A DNA stretch of 64,000 nucleotides, taken from an uncultured Cohaesibacter sp. Its GTDB lineage: Bacteria > Pseudomonadota > Alphaproteobacteria > Rhizobiales > Cohaesibacteraceae. A program made the translations under genes and the position numbers. The notes beneath the pieces were generated by a model that did no database searches, was not told the DNA's origin, and worked only from the letters and a program-made list of their open reading frames with translations. The stretch covers positions 2,012,501 through 2,076,500 of the forward strand of contig NZ_OY781114.1 in the NCBI RefSeq assembly GCF_963676485.1, written 5' to 3'. Shown in pieces: positions 63,350-64,000 of this stretch. Numbering within the stretch: position 1 is the stretch's first letter; the number at the start of each line of letters is the position of its first letter.

Positions 63350-64000
63350 ATGACTGATGAAGCGCAAACTGCTGCAGCTGGCGCTGAAACCCATTCATTT
63401 GAAGCCGAGGTTTCTCGACTGCTTCACCTGATGGTGCATGCTGTTTATTCCAACAAGGACATTTTCCTGCGTGAGCTGATTTCCAACGCGGCGGATGCCT
63501 GCGAGAAATTGCGCCACGAAGCGCTGACCAATTCCGATCTGACACGCAATGATCCCACTTTCAAGATCACGCTGTCTTCTGATGGCAAGGCCGGAACTCT
63601 GAAAGTCGTCGATAACGGCGTTGGCATGAGCAAGGAAGAGTTGATCGACAATCTTGGTACGATCGCCCGCTCCGGCACCCGCGCTTTTCTCGATCAGCTT
63701 GCCAGCAGCTCGAACGGCGAAGATGGCTCAGCGCTGATCGGTCAGTTCGGTATCGGCTTCTATTCTGCTTTCATGGTGGCGGATAATGTGGAAGTGGTTT
63801 CCCGCCGCGCCGGGTCTGATGAAGCATGGCGCTGGTCGTCCGATGGCATGGGGTCTTATGAAATTGCTCCGGCAAGCGATGAAGATGCGCCTGTCCGGGG
63901 TACCAAGATCACGCTCTATCTGAAAGAAGACGAAAAGAGCTTTGCCGATCCGGTGACCATTCGCCGTGTCGTGCGCGAATATTCCTCCCATGTGCCTGTG
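63350..64000 (+). CDS. htpG: Chaperone HtpG (Hsp90), N-terminal part, cut by the window end
   Basis: The 217 codons present encode the Hsp90 N-terminal ATPase domain: SFEAEVSRLLHLMVHAVYSNKDIFLRELISNAADACEKLR (with catalytic Glu and the ATP-binding Asn), VVDNGVGMSKEELIDNLGTIARSGTRAFLD, and IGQFGIGFYSAFMVAD. ATG 63350 is the start, with AAGGAAGG about nine bases upstream. The frame is open to the last base of the window; the middle and C-terminal domains lie beyond. It is an ATP-driven cytoplasmic chaperone. Confidence 0.97.
   Translation, partial: MTDEAQTAAAGAETHSFEAEVSRLLHLMVHAVYSNKDIFLRELISNAADACEKLRHEALTNSDLTRNDPTFKITLSSDGKAGTLKVVDNGVGMSKEELIDNLGTIARSGTRAFLDQLASSSNGEDGSALIGQFGIGFYSAFMVADNVEVVSRRAGSDEAWRWSSDGMGSYEIAPASDEDAPVRGTKITLYLKEDEKSFADPVTIRRVVREYSSHVPV

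Overview
The window is about 64 kb of an alphaproteobacterial chromosome. The reasons are a DUF2794 gene, an alphaproteobacterial-style UPF0434/Trm112 – Lon-like – CnoX gene group, a glnK–amt pair behind a sigma-54 promoter, and moderately high GC coding DNA. A marine or rhizobial member of the Hyphomicrobiales (for example a Cohaesibacter-like genus) would fit, but that placement is inference. No phage, insertion sequence, integrase or CRISPR array was seen.

Layout. 1–2.2 kb: the 3' part of a 23S rRNA gene, 5S rRNA and a strong terminator. 2.4–4.3 kb: a CBS-domain protein and an ArsB/NhaD-like transporter, separated by switchable hairpins. 4.4–10.8 kb: one leftward operon with a solute-binding ABC importer, a metallo-beta-lactamase-fold hydrolase, a dual-specificity-type phosphatase and a LacI regulator as the last gene. 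11.2–15.5 kb: small membrane and secreted proteins, then a NEW3-domain protein with a translationally coupled ABC ATPase and permease. 15.9–17.9 kb: a zinc alcohol dehydrogenase and an HTH regulator. 18–25.3 kb: a peptide-type ABC importer whose two ATPases are fused, ending in a CocE/NonD hydrolase. 25.4–29.2 kb: aldo/keto reductase, a TerB-like protein coupled to a class I glutamine amidotransferase, a candidate sigma-54-dependent small RNA, YggT and inorganic pyrophosphatase. 29.5–31.8 kb: a 29-residue membrane microprotein and the nitrogen-control pair glnK–amt. 32–37.3 kb: housekeeping genes (tesB, a UbiH-type monooxygenase, Trm112-like, Lon-N-like, cnoX, YbaK-type deacylase). 37.7 kb: tRNA-Gly(GCC).

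37.9–47.9 kb is the most distinctive region. It is a leftward five-gene cluster of two circularly permuted ATP-grasp proteins, two alpha-E modules (one fused, one free) and two transglutaminase-fold proteins, one of them 1125 residues with DUF2126. These families co-occur in many bacteria and are predicted to make or cut an amide-linked peptide-like product that is still unknown. Two proteins of the cluster end in similar Gln/Ser repeat tails. 48.3–52.5 kb: a sucrose phosphorylase with no linked sugar transporter, and a PAS histidine kinase with a response regulator whose output domain looks like a degenerate second receiver. 52.9–62.5 kb: a small tyrosine phosphatase, a helical exported protein, ThpR, an aldo/keto reductase, a TesA-like esterase divergent from a YbbA/YbbP-type ABC system, a Bax-inhibitor-1 protein, a small membrane protein and DUF2794. 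62.9–63.1 kb: a candidate structured RNA ending in a strong terminator. The window closes inside htpG.

Functional themes are nitrogen status (sigma-54 promoters for glnK–amt and, probably, a small RNA), uptake of organic phosphorus- or peptide-like nutrients, and the cryptic ATP-grasp/transglutaminase pathway. All functional calls rest on reading motifs and family knowledge; no database search was run.
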